NCBI RefSeq assembly: GCF_025244925.1
Contig: NZ_CP104275.1
Location: 434,001-498,000, forward strand
DNA length: 64,000 bases
Source of the DNA: Arthrobacter zhaoxinii
GTDB lineage: Bacteria > Actinomycetota > Actinomycetes > Actinomycetales > Micrococcaceae
Reading direction: 5' to 3'
Of the stretch, positions 52,569 to 61,120 are shown in pieces (the first letter of the stretch is position 1; every line of letters begins with the position of its first letter). A program made the position numbers and the translations under genes. The notes below the pieces were generated by a model. That model was not told where the DNA came from, ran no database searches, and worked only from the letters and a program-made list of their open reading frames with translations.

Positions 52569-53468
52569 GTGACGGTCCAAGAATCACCTTCCTTAGCTGT
52601 GCCCCAAGATGCCAAGCCCGTGATGGCGTATGACTTCAGCCGCCCCACCACGCTTGCCCGTGAACATACCCGGGTGCTGGAAATGGCCTTCGAAACCTTT
52701 GCCCGCCAGTGGGGAACGCAGCTCACCGCCAAGGTTCGGGTCCTCTCCCAGGTAACGAGGGAAGAGGTCCAGGTGCTCAGCTACGACGAATACGCCGGGT
52801 CGCTGCCGGACAGCACCTGCATGGTGTTGTTCGACGTGGCCGGAATTTCAGCCAAAGCCGTCATCCAGTTCCCCATTCCCGCCGCCCTGACCTGGGTGGG
52901 GCACATGCTTGGCGGTACCGGTGCCCAGTCTGCGCCGGAGCGGAAATTCACCCATATCGAGCAGGCCCTGCTGGACAAAATCATGGACGACGCCGTGGAG
53001 GACCTGCATTACTCCCTCGGGCACCTGATGACCGCACCGCTGAGCCCGGCCTCCATCCAGTACAACTCGCAGTTCGCGCAGGCCGCAGCCTCCCGGGACG
53101 CCATGATTGTCGCCGGCCTGGAGATGGTGGTGGGCGACAGTGCTGCCCCCGCCACCATCGCCATCCCGGCCGCCGCCATCCTTCCCCGGCTGGACCCGCT
53201 GGGCGCCCAGTCCAGCACTGCACCAGCAGCCGAACTGGTTCGGATGCAGCTGGCACAGGTGCCCGTGAAGGTCTGCCTGCAGCTGGAACCCATCACCGTG
53301 TTACCCGCCATGGTGCTCAATCTTGCCGTTGGGGATGTCCTGAATCTCGGCCACCCCCGCCACCGCCCGCTGAACGTCACTGTTGACGGACAGACGCTGG
53401 CGCAGGCAGCCGTAGGAGCCAGCGGGTCGCGCCTGGCCGGCAGCATCGTTCATATCGAGGAGAAGTAA
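52569..53468 (+). CDS. fliM: Flagellar motor switch protein FliM, without CheY-binding N-terminus
   Basis: A 299-residue switch protein. I take the GTG at 52569, right after a sigma-28-type -10 box; the only other upstream start is a GTG at 52551 that lies within that box. An in-frame stop at 52497-52499 (the motB stop) and no other start codon exclude a longer protein. The chain goes quickly into AYDFSRPTTLAREHTRVLEM, the usual start of the FliM core, with the middle-domain GGxG (MLGGTGAQ) and a C-terminal SpoA domain. The canonical N-terminal motif LSQxEIDALL that docks phospho-CheY is absent. It probably builds the C-ring with FliN. Confidence 0.9.
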   Translation: MTVQESPSLAVPQDAKPVMAYDFSRPTTLAREHTRVLEMAFETFARQWGTQLTAKVRVLSQVTREEVQVLSYDEYAGSLPDSTCMVLFDVAGISAKAVIQFPIPAALTWVGHMLGGTGAQSAPERKFTHIEQALLDKIMDDAVEDLHYSLGHLMTAPLSPASIQYNSQFAQAAASRDAMIVAGLEMVVGDSAAPATIAIPAAAILPRLDPLGAQSSTAPAAELVRMQLAQVPVKVCLQLEPITVLPAMVLNLAVGDVLNLGHPRHRPLNVTVDGQTLAQAAVGASGSRLAGSIVHIEEK

Positions 53469-53471
53469 CCC

Positions 53472-54173
53472 ATGTCCAGCCCCCACAGCCTGCACGCCGA
53501 CGCCGTTTCCGCACTGGTGCGCGGCCTGCCCACGCCCCTTGTCCTGGAACCGATCCCGCACACCGGAGCAGGAGTGCCGGCGTCGCACACGGCCACGGCA
53601 GTCACCGCATCCTTCGTAGGCACCGAATCGGCGGACCTGGCCCTGGTCCTGGACAGCTCCTCACCGCTGGCCGACGTCGCCGGCACCGACTCGGCGCTCG
53701 TCTCGGCGGCTGATGTGCTGCGTCCCTCGCTCGAAGCTGCCAGCGCCACGCTGGGTGTCGGCGTGCTTGGCGAGGCCCGCACCGAGGACGCCTCCGCCCT
53801 CTTTGCGGACCCGGACAGCGTTGTCTTCGAACTGCGCTCCCCGGAAGGCACCGCGGGGTGGTTTGCCATTCGGCTGCGGGACACCCCGGGCACCCCGGGC
53901 GGGACCGGCGATCCTTCGATCATCGGCAAGATGGGCCGCATCAACAACATTGAAATGGCCCTGACGGTCGAGATCGGGCACACCCGCATGTCCGTGCGCG
54001 ACGTCCTGAATCTCGAACCCGGCCGCGTGGTGGAGCTGGACCGCTCCGCCGGTGCGCCCGCCGACATCCTGTTGAACGGACGGCTGATCGCCAACGGCGA
54101 AGTTGTGGTCATTGACCAGGACTATGCCGTGCGGATCACGAAAATCCTGGACGTGGTCGAGGGGCTCAATTAG
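53472..54173 (+). CDS. fliN: Flagellar motor switch protein FliN with N-terminal extension
   Basis: A 233-residue protein. The last ~80 residues are a SpoA domain typical of FliN (INNIEMALTVEIGHTRMSVR then DVLNLEPGRVVELDRSAGAP). The first ~140 residues form an added domain reminiscent of FliY/CheC-type FliN (TAVTASFVGTESADLALVLD), but I do not see the D/S-x3-E-x2-N phosphatase motif, so CheY-P phosphatase activity is unlikely. It starts 3 bases after fliM. Confidence 0.9.
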   Translation: MSSPHSLHADAVSALVRGLPTPLVLEPIPHTGAGVPASHTATAVTASFVGTESADLALVLDSSSPLADVAGTDSALVSAADVLRPSLEAASATLGVGVLGEARTEDASALFADPDSVVFELRSPEGTAGWFAIRLRDTPGTPGGTGDPSIIGKMGRINNIEMALTVEIGHTRMSVRDVLNLEPGRVVELDRSAGAPADILLNGRLIANGEVVVIDQDYAVRITKILDVVEGLN

Positions 54174-54676
54174 TGGACACCCTGTTTCTGGGACTCCGTG
54201 TCCTGGTTTCGCTCGGCGCCGTGCTCGGACTCCTGTGGTTCCTGCAGCGCCGGTTTAGCCGCACCATCGGGTCCGCCGGTACGAACCAGCCCGTGCGCGT
54301 GGTCAGCCGCCAGCCGTTGACCCCCAAGACCTCCCTGGTCATGGTGGAAACCGACGGGAAGCGGCTCCTGCTCGGGGTGGCCGAAGGATCGGTGAACCTG
54401 CTGCACGCCACGGAGATTCCGGTGGAATCCTCCCCGGATGCCGCCTCCGATGCCGCTTTTGCCGCCTCGCTGAAAGCCGCCGAGGCAGGGCGCCCTTACC
54501 CGTCCGGCGCCGTCGACTCATCCTCCGGATTGCCGTCACGCCGCTCCGGACGTGGGGCCCACGCCCTTCCGCCCATGACGCCGGTGCCCGCAAAATCGGC
54601 CCTGGCAGGCTCCATCCTCGCCCCCGAGACCTGGCGCCAGGCCGGCACCGCCCTGCGCCGGGGACGCAAAGGGTGA
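54173..54676 (+). CDS. fliO: Flagellar biosynthetic protein FliO
   Basis: A 167-residue protein with one N-terminal membrane helix (LFLGLRVLVSLGAVLGLLWF), a small FliO domain (QPVRVVSRQPLTPKTSLVMV then ETDGKRLLLGVAEG) and a long Ser/Pro/Ala-rich tail. It helps FliP assemble into the export gate. It starts with GTG overlapping the fliN stop (TAGTG). Confidence 0.88.
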   Translation: MDTLFLGLRVLVSLGAVLGLLWFLQRRFSRTIGSAGTNQPVRVVSRQPLTPKTSLVMVETDGKRLLLGVAEGSVNLLHATEIPVESSPDAASDAAFAASLKAAEAGRPYPSGAVDSSSGLPSRRSGRGAHALPPMTPVPAKSALAGSILAPETWRQAGTALRRGRKG

Positions 54677-55524
54677 GCGCCGCCGTCAACGCGGGCAGGG
54701 CCAGGCACGCCCTCACGCTGGCCGCTGCCCTGCTCTTCGCCGTCGCTGCGCTGCTCCTGTTGGGGGCCGCCGCCGGGCACGCCACCACCTTCGATCCGCC
54801 GGCTCCGTCGGCGCCCGCTGACCCGACCGCACCCACCGAGCCCGACGACGGCGGCGGGGTGAGCATCGACATCAACGGCCAGGACGGCGCACCCTCCACG
54901 GCCGTGACCACCCTGATCGGCATCACCCTGCTTTCCGTGGCGCCGTCGCTGCTGCTGATGCTCACCTCCTTCACCAAGATCTTCGTGGTGCTGGCCATGA
55001 CCCGCAACGCACTGTCGCTGCCGTCAATCCCGCCCAACCAGGTCCTGGCCGGGCTGGCCCTGTTCCTCTCACTGTTCATCATGGCGCCGGTGATCAGCGA
55101 GATTAACAGCCTCGCCGTGCAGCCCTACCTCGACGGCGACATCAACTTCGACGCGGCCATCGATACCGGGACCGGGCCGCTGCAGCAGTTCATGCTCGCC
55201 CATACCCGCGAAGAGGACATTGCGCTGATGACCCGCGCGGCCGGGCAGGAGAACCCTGAAAGCCCCGAGGCCGTTCCGCTGACCACGCTGATCCCGGCGT
55301 TTATGATCTCCGAACTGCGGGCAGCGTTCATTATCGGTTTCGTCATTTTCATCCCGTTCCTGGTCATTGACCTGGTGGTGTCTGCCGCGCTGATGTCCAT
55401 GGGCATGATGATGCTCCCGCCGGTGATGATCTCGCTGCCGTTCAAGATCCTGCTGTTCATCCTCGTGGACGGCTGGGGATTGATCATTACCTCGCTGGTC
55501 AACAGCTATCAGGGCGGCACTTAG
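54673..55524 (+). CDS. fliP: Flagellar export gate protein FliP
   Basis: A 283-residue export-gate protein. It begins with a signal-peptide-like helix (ALTLAAALLFAVAALLLLGA), as is usual for FliP, then the signature LLMLTSFTKIFVVLAMTRNA, and two further membrane hairpins toward the C-terminus (LIPAFMISELRAAFIIGFVI; SMGMMMLPPVMISLPFKILL). GTG start, overlapping fliO by 4 bases and fliQ by 1. Confidence 0.96.
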   Translation: MSAAVNAGRARHALTLAAALLFAVAALLLLGAAAGHATTFDPPAPSAPADPTAPTEPDDGGGVSIDINGQDGAPSTAVTTLIGITLLSVAPSLLLMLTSFTKIFVVLAMTRNALSLPSIPPNQVLAGLALFLSLFIMAPVISEINSLAVQPYLDGDINFDAAIDTGTGPLQQFMLAHTREEDIALMTRAAGQENPESPEAVPLTTLIPAFMISELRAAFIIGFVIFIPFLVIDLVVSAALMSMGMMMLPPVMISLPFKILLFILVDGWGLIITSLVNSYQGGT

Positions 55525-55799
55525 TGGATACAAACGCCGTCCTGGACATCGCCACACAGGGACTGTGGGTCGCCGCCAAGCTTTCGGCACCCGTGCTGAT
55601 CACGGCGCTGGTGGTGGGGTTTGCCATCTCGCTGCTGCAGTCCATCACCCAGATCCAGGAAGTCACGCTTTCCTTCGTGCCCAAGGCCATCGCCGTGGGC
55701 CTCGCCCTGCTGGTCTGCGGACACTGGATGATTGCGGAAATGGTGTCCTTCACCCACGAGATGTTCCAGAGGATCCCGTCGCTGCTCGGCGGAGGCTAG
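55524..55799 (+). CDS. fliQ: Flagellar export gate protein FliQ
   Basis: A 91-residue two-helix protein (KLSAPVLITALVVGFAISLL; QEVTLSFVPKAIAVGLALLV). The motif SITQIQEVTLSFVPK is diagnostic. It starts with GTG in a TAGTG overlap with fliP and is followed directly by fliR. Confidence 0.95.
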   Translation: MDTNAVLDIATQGLWVAAKLSAPVLITALVVGFAISLLQSITQIQEVTLSFVPKAIAVGLALLVCGHWMIAEMVSFTHEMFQRIPSLLGGG

Positions 55800-56558
55800 A
55801 TGAACATCACCCTTGACCAGGACTGGATCGAGGCGTTCCTGCTGGCCTCGGTCCGGATGGTGGCCTTCCTGATCATCGCACCGCCGTTCTCCTACAATGC
55901 CTTCCCGGCCCGGATCAAAGTCATGCTGGGGCTCGGTCTGGGGCTGGCCATAGCCCCGCAGGTGAGCGAGGGATACAGCGCCCTGGGCACCGGGGCGTTC
56001 TTTATGGCCGTCGTGATGGAACTCCTGGTCGGCGTGGTGCTGGGGTTCCTGGTGCTGGTGGTGTTCTCGGCCGTGCAGTCTGCCGGCAACCTGATTGACA
56101 CCTTTGGCGGCTTCCAGTTGGCCCAGGCCTTCGACCCGCAGTCCATGGTCAACGGCGCCCAGTTCACGCGCGTCTTCCAGATCACCGCACTGGCACTGCT
56201 TTTCGCCTCGGACGGGTACCAGCTGATCATCGGCGGGCTGCTGCGCAGTTTCACGGCGCTGCCGCTGACCGGCGGCCTGGATCTGGGTGAACCCGTGGCG
56301 GCATTGACCGCCGCCGTGTCGCAGATGTTCCTGGCCTCGGTGCAGATTGCCGGTCCGCTGTTGGTGGTCCTGTTCCTGGCCGACGCCGGGCTGGGCCTGC
56401 TCACCCGGGTGGCCCCGGCCCTGAACGCCTTTGCCCTCGGCTTCCCGCTGAAGATCCTGCTGACGCTGTCCCTGGCCTCCATGGTCTTCCTGGCCCTGCC
56501 CCGCATTGTGTCCGGGCTGGTCTCCACCATCGAGCGCGCCCTGACGGGGGTGGGATAG
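55800..56558 (+). CDS. fliR: Flagellar export gate protein FliR
   Basis: A 252-residue membrane protein with about six helices. Recognisable FliR segments are VRMVAFLIIAPPFSYNAFPA then RIKVMLGLGLGLAIAP, and GFPLKILLTLSLASMVFLAL. It forms one FliP5-Q4-R1 gate. The start follows the fliQ stop directly, and flhB follows in the same manner. Confidence 0.95.
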   Translation: MNITLDQDWIEAFLLASVRMVAFLIIAPPFSYNAFPARIKVMLGLGLGLAIAPQVSEGYSALGTGAFFMAVVMELLVGVVLGFLVLVVFSAVQSAGNLIDTFGGFQLAQAFDPQSMVNGAQFTRVFQITALALLFASDGYQLIIGGLLRSFTALPLTGGLDLGEPVAALTAAVSQMFLASVQIAGPLLVVLFLADAGLGLLTRVAPALNAFALGFPLKILLTLSLASMVFLALPRIVSGLVSTIERALTGVG

Positions 56559-57686
56559 ATGCCGGAACAGGACTCGGGGGAAAAGACCGAGCAGGCCACC
56601 GACAAACGGATGAAGGAAGTCCGGTCCAAAGGCCAGCTCTCCCGCTCGGAGGACCTCACCGCCTGGGTGGGAGTGGGTGTAGCCGCCCTCATGATGCCGG
56701 TGACCATCTCCCGCGGTTCCGAGGCAGGCGGGGAGATCCTGGCCGGCGTCGCCACCACCATTGCGAACCCCGATCCCGAGTTCGCGCTGACCCAGATGTA
56801 CGAGGGGCTGGGCACCCTGGCCTTCGTCCTGGGTCCGCTGCTGGGGGTGGTTGCGGCCGCCGTGCTGCTCACCGCCGCCGTCCAGGGCGGGATCCACATG
56901 AAGAAATTCAAGGGCAAGTTCGAACAGTTCAACCTGGTTGCCGGCGTCAAACGCGTCTTCGGTACGCAGGCGCTGTGGAACGGTGCGAAGTCCCTGCTCA
57001 AGACGGCAGTCGTGGGCCTGGTCCTGTACGCCGTGATCCAGCAGCTGATGCCCGTGCTGATGGCTGCCGGCGGGCTGCCGGTCTCGGCCGTCCTCGAAGC
57101 GGCAACAGGCGGCACCGTATCCCTGCTGCAGGCCGCCGTCGCCGCAGGCCTGATCCTCGCCGCGGCGGACATCATGGTGGTGATGAAGCGCAACCGGAAA
57201 CGGACGCGCATGAGCAAAAAGGAAGTCAAGGACGAAAACAAGAACAGCGACGGCGACCCGATGATCAAGTCCCAGCGCCGGTCCCGGCAGCTGGCCATGA
57301 GCCGGAACCGGATGATCGCCGCCGTGGCGGATGCCGACGTCGTCCTCGTGAACCCCACGCACGTGGCCGTCGCCCTGAAATACGAGCCGGGCAAGTCCGC
57401 GCCGCGGGTCGTGGCCAAGGGTGCGGACAACATTGCCACCCGGATCCGCCAGGAGGCCGAAAAGCAGGGCGTTCCCATGGTCTCCGACATCCCGCTGGCC
57501 CGTGCCCTGCATAGCGCCTGTGAACTGAACTCCGAAATTCCCGTCGAACTCTACAACGCCGTCGCCCGCGTCCTGGCCTTCGTTATGGCCCTGAAGCGGC
57601 GCGGCGCCGCCCGGGGCATGCACACCATGGCGCCCGCACCGCCCGAACCCGGAACCACCCCACAACACCGTAAGGCCGCGTCATGA
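56559..57686 (+). CDS. flhB: Flagellar export switch protein FlhB
   Basis: A 375-residue protein. The N-terminus (SGEKTEQATDKRMKEVRSKG then QLSRSEDL) is classical, four membrane helices follow, and the cytoplasmic domain has the self-cleavage motif Asn265-Pro-Thr-His (VVLVNPTHVAVALKYEPG). Cleavage between N and P allows the FliK-driven switch from hook to filament export. It overlaps flhA by 4 bases. Confidence 0.97.
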   Translation: MPEQDSGEKTEQATDKRMKEVRSKGQLSRSEDLTAWVGVGVAALMMPVTISRGSEAGGEILAGVATTIANPDPEFALTQMYEGLGTLAFVLGPLLGVVAAAVLLTAAVQGGIHMKKFKGKFEQFNLVAGVKRVFGTQALWNGAKSLLKTAVVGLVLYAVIQQLMPVLMAAGGLPVSAVLEAATGGTVSLLQAAVAAGLILAAADIMVVMKRNRKRTRMSKKEVKDENKNSDGDPMIKSQRRSRQLAMSRNRMIAAVADADVVLVNPTHVAVALKYEPGKSAPRVVAKGADNIATRIRQEAEKQGVPMVSDIPLARALHSACELNSEIPVELYNAVARVLAFVMALKRRGAARGMHTMAPAPPEPGTTPQHRKAAS

Positions 57687-59740
57687 AGAACAATCGGAAC
57701 CTCCTGAAACTTGCCGTCCCCGTCGGCGTCATCGGCATCATCCTGCTGCTGGTGGTGCCCATCCCCGCCGGCCTGCTGGACATCCTGATCATCATCAACA
57801 TCCTGCTGGCCCTGGTGATCCTGCTGACCACCATGTTCGTGCGTAAGCCGCTGGACTTCTCCGTGTTCCCGTCCCTGCTGCTGGTGGCCACCCTGTTCCG
57901 GCTGGGCCTGAACGTGGCCTCCACCCGGCTGGTACTGGGGGAGGGGTACGCAGGCCAGGTGATTGAAGCCTTCGGGCACGTGGCCGTGGGCGGTTCGCTG
58001 ATCATCGGCGCGGTGATCTTCCTGATCCTGGTGGTCATCCAGTTCGTGGTGGTGACCAAGGGTGCCGAGCGCGTGGCCGAAGTGGGTGCGCGGTTCACCC
58101 TGGACGCCATGCCGGGCAAGCAGATGGCTATTGACGCAGACCTCAACGCAGGCCTGATCACCGATACCCAGGCCCGGGAACGCCGGGCCGAAGTGTCCGC
58201 GGAAGCTGACTTCTACGGCGCCATGGACGGTGCCTCGAAGTTCGTCAAGGGTGACGCTATTGCCGGCCTGATCATTATCATCATCAACCTCATCGGCGGC
58301 ATCGCCATCGGCATGATCCAGCGCGGCATGAGCGCCGGCGAAGCGGTGAGTACCTACAGCCTGCTGACCATCGGCGACGGCCTGGTCACGCAGATCCCCG
58401 CCCTGCTGATGGCCGTCTCCACCGGCATGATCGTCACCCGGTCCAACGCCGAGGCGGACATGGGCTCCACGGCCGGCGCGCAGCTGGGCCAGTCCCGGAA
58501 CGCCCTGATGATCGCAGGCGGCGCGGCCATCGTGATGGCGCTGATTCCAGGCATGCCAGCACTTTATTTCATCATCATCGGTGCCCTGCTGCTCTTCATT
58601 TCCCAGCGGATCAAGACGAAGGAAGCGTCCGACCAGGCAGAGAAGGACTCGGCACAGGCAGCACTGGATGCACCCGCCAGCTCCGAGACCACGGAAGACC
58701 TGATTGAACAGATGCGCGTCCACGCACTGGAAATCCTGCTGGCACCGGACCTGGTGGACATCGTCACCGGTGGATCCGACGACCTCCTCGCGCGGGTCCG
58801 CGCACTGCGGCGCAAGATCGCCATGGATCTGGGCATCGTGGTGCCTCCGGTCCGCACCCGCGACAGTGTGGACCTGCCGCCGTCCACCTATGTCATCCGG
58901 ATAGCCGGCGTGGAGGCCGGACGGGGGGATGCCCCGGCGGGCAAGATCCTGGCCCTGGGCGACTATCTGGAAGGGCTGCCCGGAACCGCGACTGTGGAGC
59001 CGGTATTCGGGCTGGCCGGCAAATGGGTCCCGGCGGAAATGCAGCACGCGGCGGAAATGTCCGGAGCCACCGTGATTGACCGGGTCTCCGTCCTGGTGAC
59101 GCATCTTTCCGCGGTGATCAGCGCCAACGCTGCCCGTCTGCTCACCCGTGAGGATGTCCGGGTCCTGACCGAGGGAGTCAAGCTGGTCAACCCGTCCGCC
59201 GTGGAAGAACTTGTTCCCAATGTGCTCTCGCTCGCCGAAGTGCAGCGTGTGCTCCAAGGACTGCTGGCGGAACAGATCCCCATCAATGACCTGCCCCGGA
59301 TCTATGAGTCGCTGCTGCTGCGGGCCAAGGTCTCCCCGGATCCGGAGGGACTGATAGAAACCGCGAGGACCGCCCTCGGCCCCGCGCTGGCAGCCCAGTA
59401 TATTGCCGACGGGGTGCTGCGCGTCATCATGATCGACCCGGCGCTGGAGCAGTCCATGCTCGAAGCGCTGCGGCCCTCGGACCAGGGCAGCCAGATCCTG
59501 CTTGATCCGGCACGGGTGGAAACCGTGCTGGCATCGCTGAAGAACGCCGTGGCTGCTGCCGAAAACGCCGGATACAACGCGGTGCTGGTCTGTGCTCCGG
59601 CCCTGCGCCCGGCGATTCGGCGGCTGGTCTCCGCACAGACCGGCGGCCTGCCGGTGCTGTCCTATCAGGAGGCCACAGCGGGTAATGTCGGTATCGAGAC
59701 TGTAGGGGTGGTACGTGGAACCGAGACGATTTCAGCTTGA
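57683..59740 (+). CDS. flhA: Flagellar export protein FlhA
   Basis: A 685-residue export-ring protein. Eight membrane helices occupy the first ~320 residues, including the family signature RKPLDFSVFPSLLLVATLFR then LGLNVASTR; the rest is the cytoplasmic docking domain for chaperone-substrate complexes, e.g. VEELVPNVLSLAEVQRVLQG. Family length is full. Its last 26 bases overlap the start of the FlhF-like gene. Confidence 0.97.
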   Translation: MKNNRNLLKLAVPVGVIGIILLLVVPIPAGLLDILIIINILLALVILLTTMFVRKPLDFSVFPSLLLVATLFRLGLNVASTRLVLGEGYAGQVIEAFGHVAVGGSLIIGAVIFLILVVIQFVVVTKGAERVAEVGARFTLDAMPGKQMAIDADLNAGLITDTQARERRAEVSAEADFYGAMDGASKFVKGDAIAGLIIIIINLIGGIAIGMIQRGMSAGEAVSTYSLLTIGDGLVTQIPALLMAVSTGMIVTRSNAEADMGSTAGAQLGQSRNALMIAGGAAIVMALIPGMPALYFIIIGALLLFISQRIKTKEASDQAEKDSAQAALDAPASSETTEDLIEQMRVHALEILLAPDLVDIVTGGSDDLLARVRALRRKIAMDLGIVVPPVRTRDSVDLPPSTYVIRIAGVEAGRGDAPAGKILALGDYLEGLPGTATVEPVFGLAGKWVPAEMQHAAEMSGATVIDRVSVLVTHLSAVISANAARLLTREDVRVLTEGVKLVNPSAVEELVPNVLSLAEVQRVLQGLLAEQIPINDLPRIYESLLLRAKVSPDPEGLIETARTALGPALAAQYIADGVLRVIMIDPALEQSMLEALRPSDQGSQILLDPARVETVLASLKNAVAAAENAGYNAVLVCAPALRPAIRRLVSAQTGGLPVLSYQEATAGNVGIETVGVVRGTETISA

Positions 59741-60722
59741 GGGGCCGTCGCTTGACGTCCTGAAAGCCCAGGTATTGGCCGAACACGGCCCCCGGGCACG
59801 GATTGTTGCCGCGGAAAAGGTGACCGTGGGCGGGATCGGCGGTTTCCTGTCCCGCCAGCACTATGAGGTGACCGTGGAGCTGCCGCCCAGCGGCCGGCGT
59901 CGTGCACCTGTGGAACCGGACCTGCCGAGCAGGACCGTGCCCGGCAGTGCCGGAATTTCCGCCCTGCTCGAGGAGGCGGAGCGGGCCGAATCCACTTTGC
60001 ACCCCGTCGCCCCCTTCGTCCCGGACGTTCCGGCACTGGCGGTGACGCCTGCTGTCTCCACCGGATCCCATGCGTTCGCCGAACTGATGGATACGCTCGC
60101 CGCGAGCACCGGCACTCCGGCGCAGAGCCCGGTTCCTTTCGTCCCCGACCAGCTGCCGCCGAGCCAGGCAGCGTCGGGCTGGATCCACCAGAGCATGGAA
60201 CCTGCCCGGCGCAGCGCGGTCCCCATGGCTCCCGCGCCCCTCGACGGCGCCGGAGACCTGGTGATGGTGGTCGGTCTGGGTGATGACGCGCTGGAGGTCT
60301 GCCGGTCCATGGCTGAGCAGTCCGGCGCGGGGGCGGCAGCCGTCCGCGTGGCCGGCGTCCTGGAGACCGACGGCGTAGGCCGCGCCGCGGACCGGCGCGC
60401 AGTGGCAACCGCGCGCGCTGCCGGTGTGATGGCCGGCCACAGCATCTTCCTGGCCTACGGGCTGGGACGATCCGGCACCGAAATGGGCAGGCATTCGACG
60501 CTGATTTCCGCCCTGGCCGCGGACCAGGTCTGGGTGGCGGTCGACGCCGGCCGGAAACCGGAAGACACAGCCGCCTGGGTGGGGGCGGTGCGTGCCGTCG
60601 CAGCAGTGGATGCCGCTGCCGTCGAAGGCATTGACACCACCGGAACGCCACAGTCCGTCAACGCGCTGGGCCTGCCGATCGGCTGGCTCGACGGCGGCCC
60701 CTCGCCCACGCCGGTGCTCTGA
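59715..60722 (+). CDS. FlhF-like protein without a recognisable P-loop
   Basis: A 335-residue protein starting with GTG inside the end of flhA. Residues 1-55 match the FlhF N-terminal domain (LDVLKAQVLAEHGPRARIVA then GGIGGFLSRQHYEVTV), and position after flhA is the normal flhF site. The C-terminal half follows the SRP-GTPase pattern to its end (LGLPIGWLDGG corresponds to the usual end of the G domain), yet where GPTGVGKTT should stand the chain reads VVGLGDDALEVCRSMA: no Lys and Thr for nucleotide phosphates. It seems to be a pseudo-GTPase that may still position the flagellum. No flhG is seen in the window. Confidence 0.75.
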   Translation: MEPRRFQLEGPSLDVLKAQVLAEHGPRARIVAAEKVTVGGIGGFLSRQHYEVTVELPPSGRRRAPVEPDLPSRTVPGSAGISALLEEAERAESTLHPVAPFVPDVPALAVTPAVSTGSHAFAELMDTLAASTGTPAQSPVPFVPDQLPPSQAASGWIHQSMEPARRSAVPMAPAPLDGAGDLVMVVGLGDDALEVCRSMAEQSGAGAAAVRVAGVLETDGVGRAADRRAVATARAAGVMAGHSIFLAYGLGRSGTEMGRHSTLISALAADQVWVAVDAGRKPEDTAAWVGAVRAVAAVDAAAVEGIDTTGTPQSVNALGLPIGWLDGGPSPTPVL

Positions 60723-60786
60723 CCTCCGGGCTCCCCGTCGCCGTCAGGGGCCCTTCCCGGCCAGCGTCAACGGCCCCGGCGTGGGG

Positions 60787-60792
60787 TAGAGT
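60787..60792 (+). promoter_or_regulatory. Putative -10 box giving a leaderless csrA transcript
   Basis: TAGAGT fits the actinobacterial -10 consensus TANNNT and ends 6 bases before the csrA ATG, the spacing at which transcription starts on the initiation codon. No good -35 is visible, and csrA has no clear Shine-Dalgarno. Confidence 0.5.
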
Positions 60793-60798
60793 GGGCGA

Positions 60799-61062
60799 AT
60801 GCTGGTGCTAACACGCAGGTCCGGGGAACAGATCCTGATCGGGGATGACATTGTCATTACCGTCCTGGATTCACGCGGCGACGGCATCCGTATCGGCATC
60901 GATGCTCCCCGCGGCGTCAAAATCCAGCGCAACGAGGTACTGCGGGCAGTGGAAGAAGCCAATATGGCCGCCAGTGCCGCCGCTGTACCGGACGCCGAAG
61001 AGCGCATCAAGGCGCTGCTGGCCGGGAGGACCCTTCCGCCGGAAACCGACCCCGCTTCCTAA
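60799..61062 (+). CDS. csrA: Carbon storage regulator CsrA
   Basis: An 87-residue RNA-binding protein. The conserved core is complete (MLVLTRRSGEQILIGDDIVI, then GIRIGIDAPRGVKIQRNEVL), with the family Arg in the last strand region. A ~25-residue C-terminal helix/tail is longer than in Escherichia coli CsrA (61) and like that of Gram-positive flagellar CsrA. It binds GGA in mRNA leaders; the fliC leader here has two such sites, and the antagonist FliW is encoded at 32654-33046. It is the last gene of the flagellar island, 76 bases after the FlhF-like gene. Confidence 0.95.
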   Translation: MLVLTRRSGEQILIGDDIVITVLDSRGDGIRIGIDAPRGVKIQRNEVLRAVEEANMAASAAAVPDAEERIKALLAGRTLPPETDPAS

Positions 61063-61120
61063 CCTGTTCCGGCCTTTCCCTTTCGGCCGCTGAGCCTCTT
61101 TTCGCACGCCCGAAAGCAGA

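Noticed and set aside
55521..57668. 715-residue open frame on the minus strand
   Set aside because: Antisense to fliQ, fliR and flhB. It is rich in His, Gly, Gln and Asp with no motif, the mirror of membrane-protein codon use.
57551..59257. 568-residue open frame on the minus strand
   Set aside because: Antisense to flhA; no recognisable domain.
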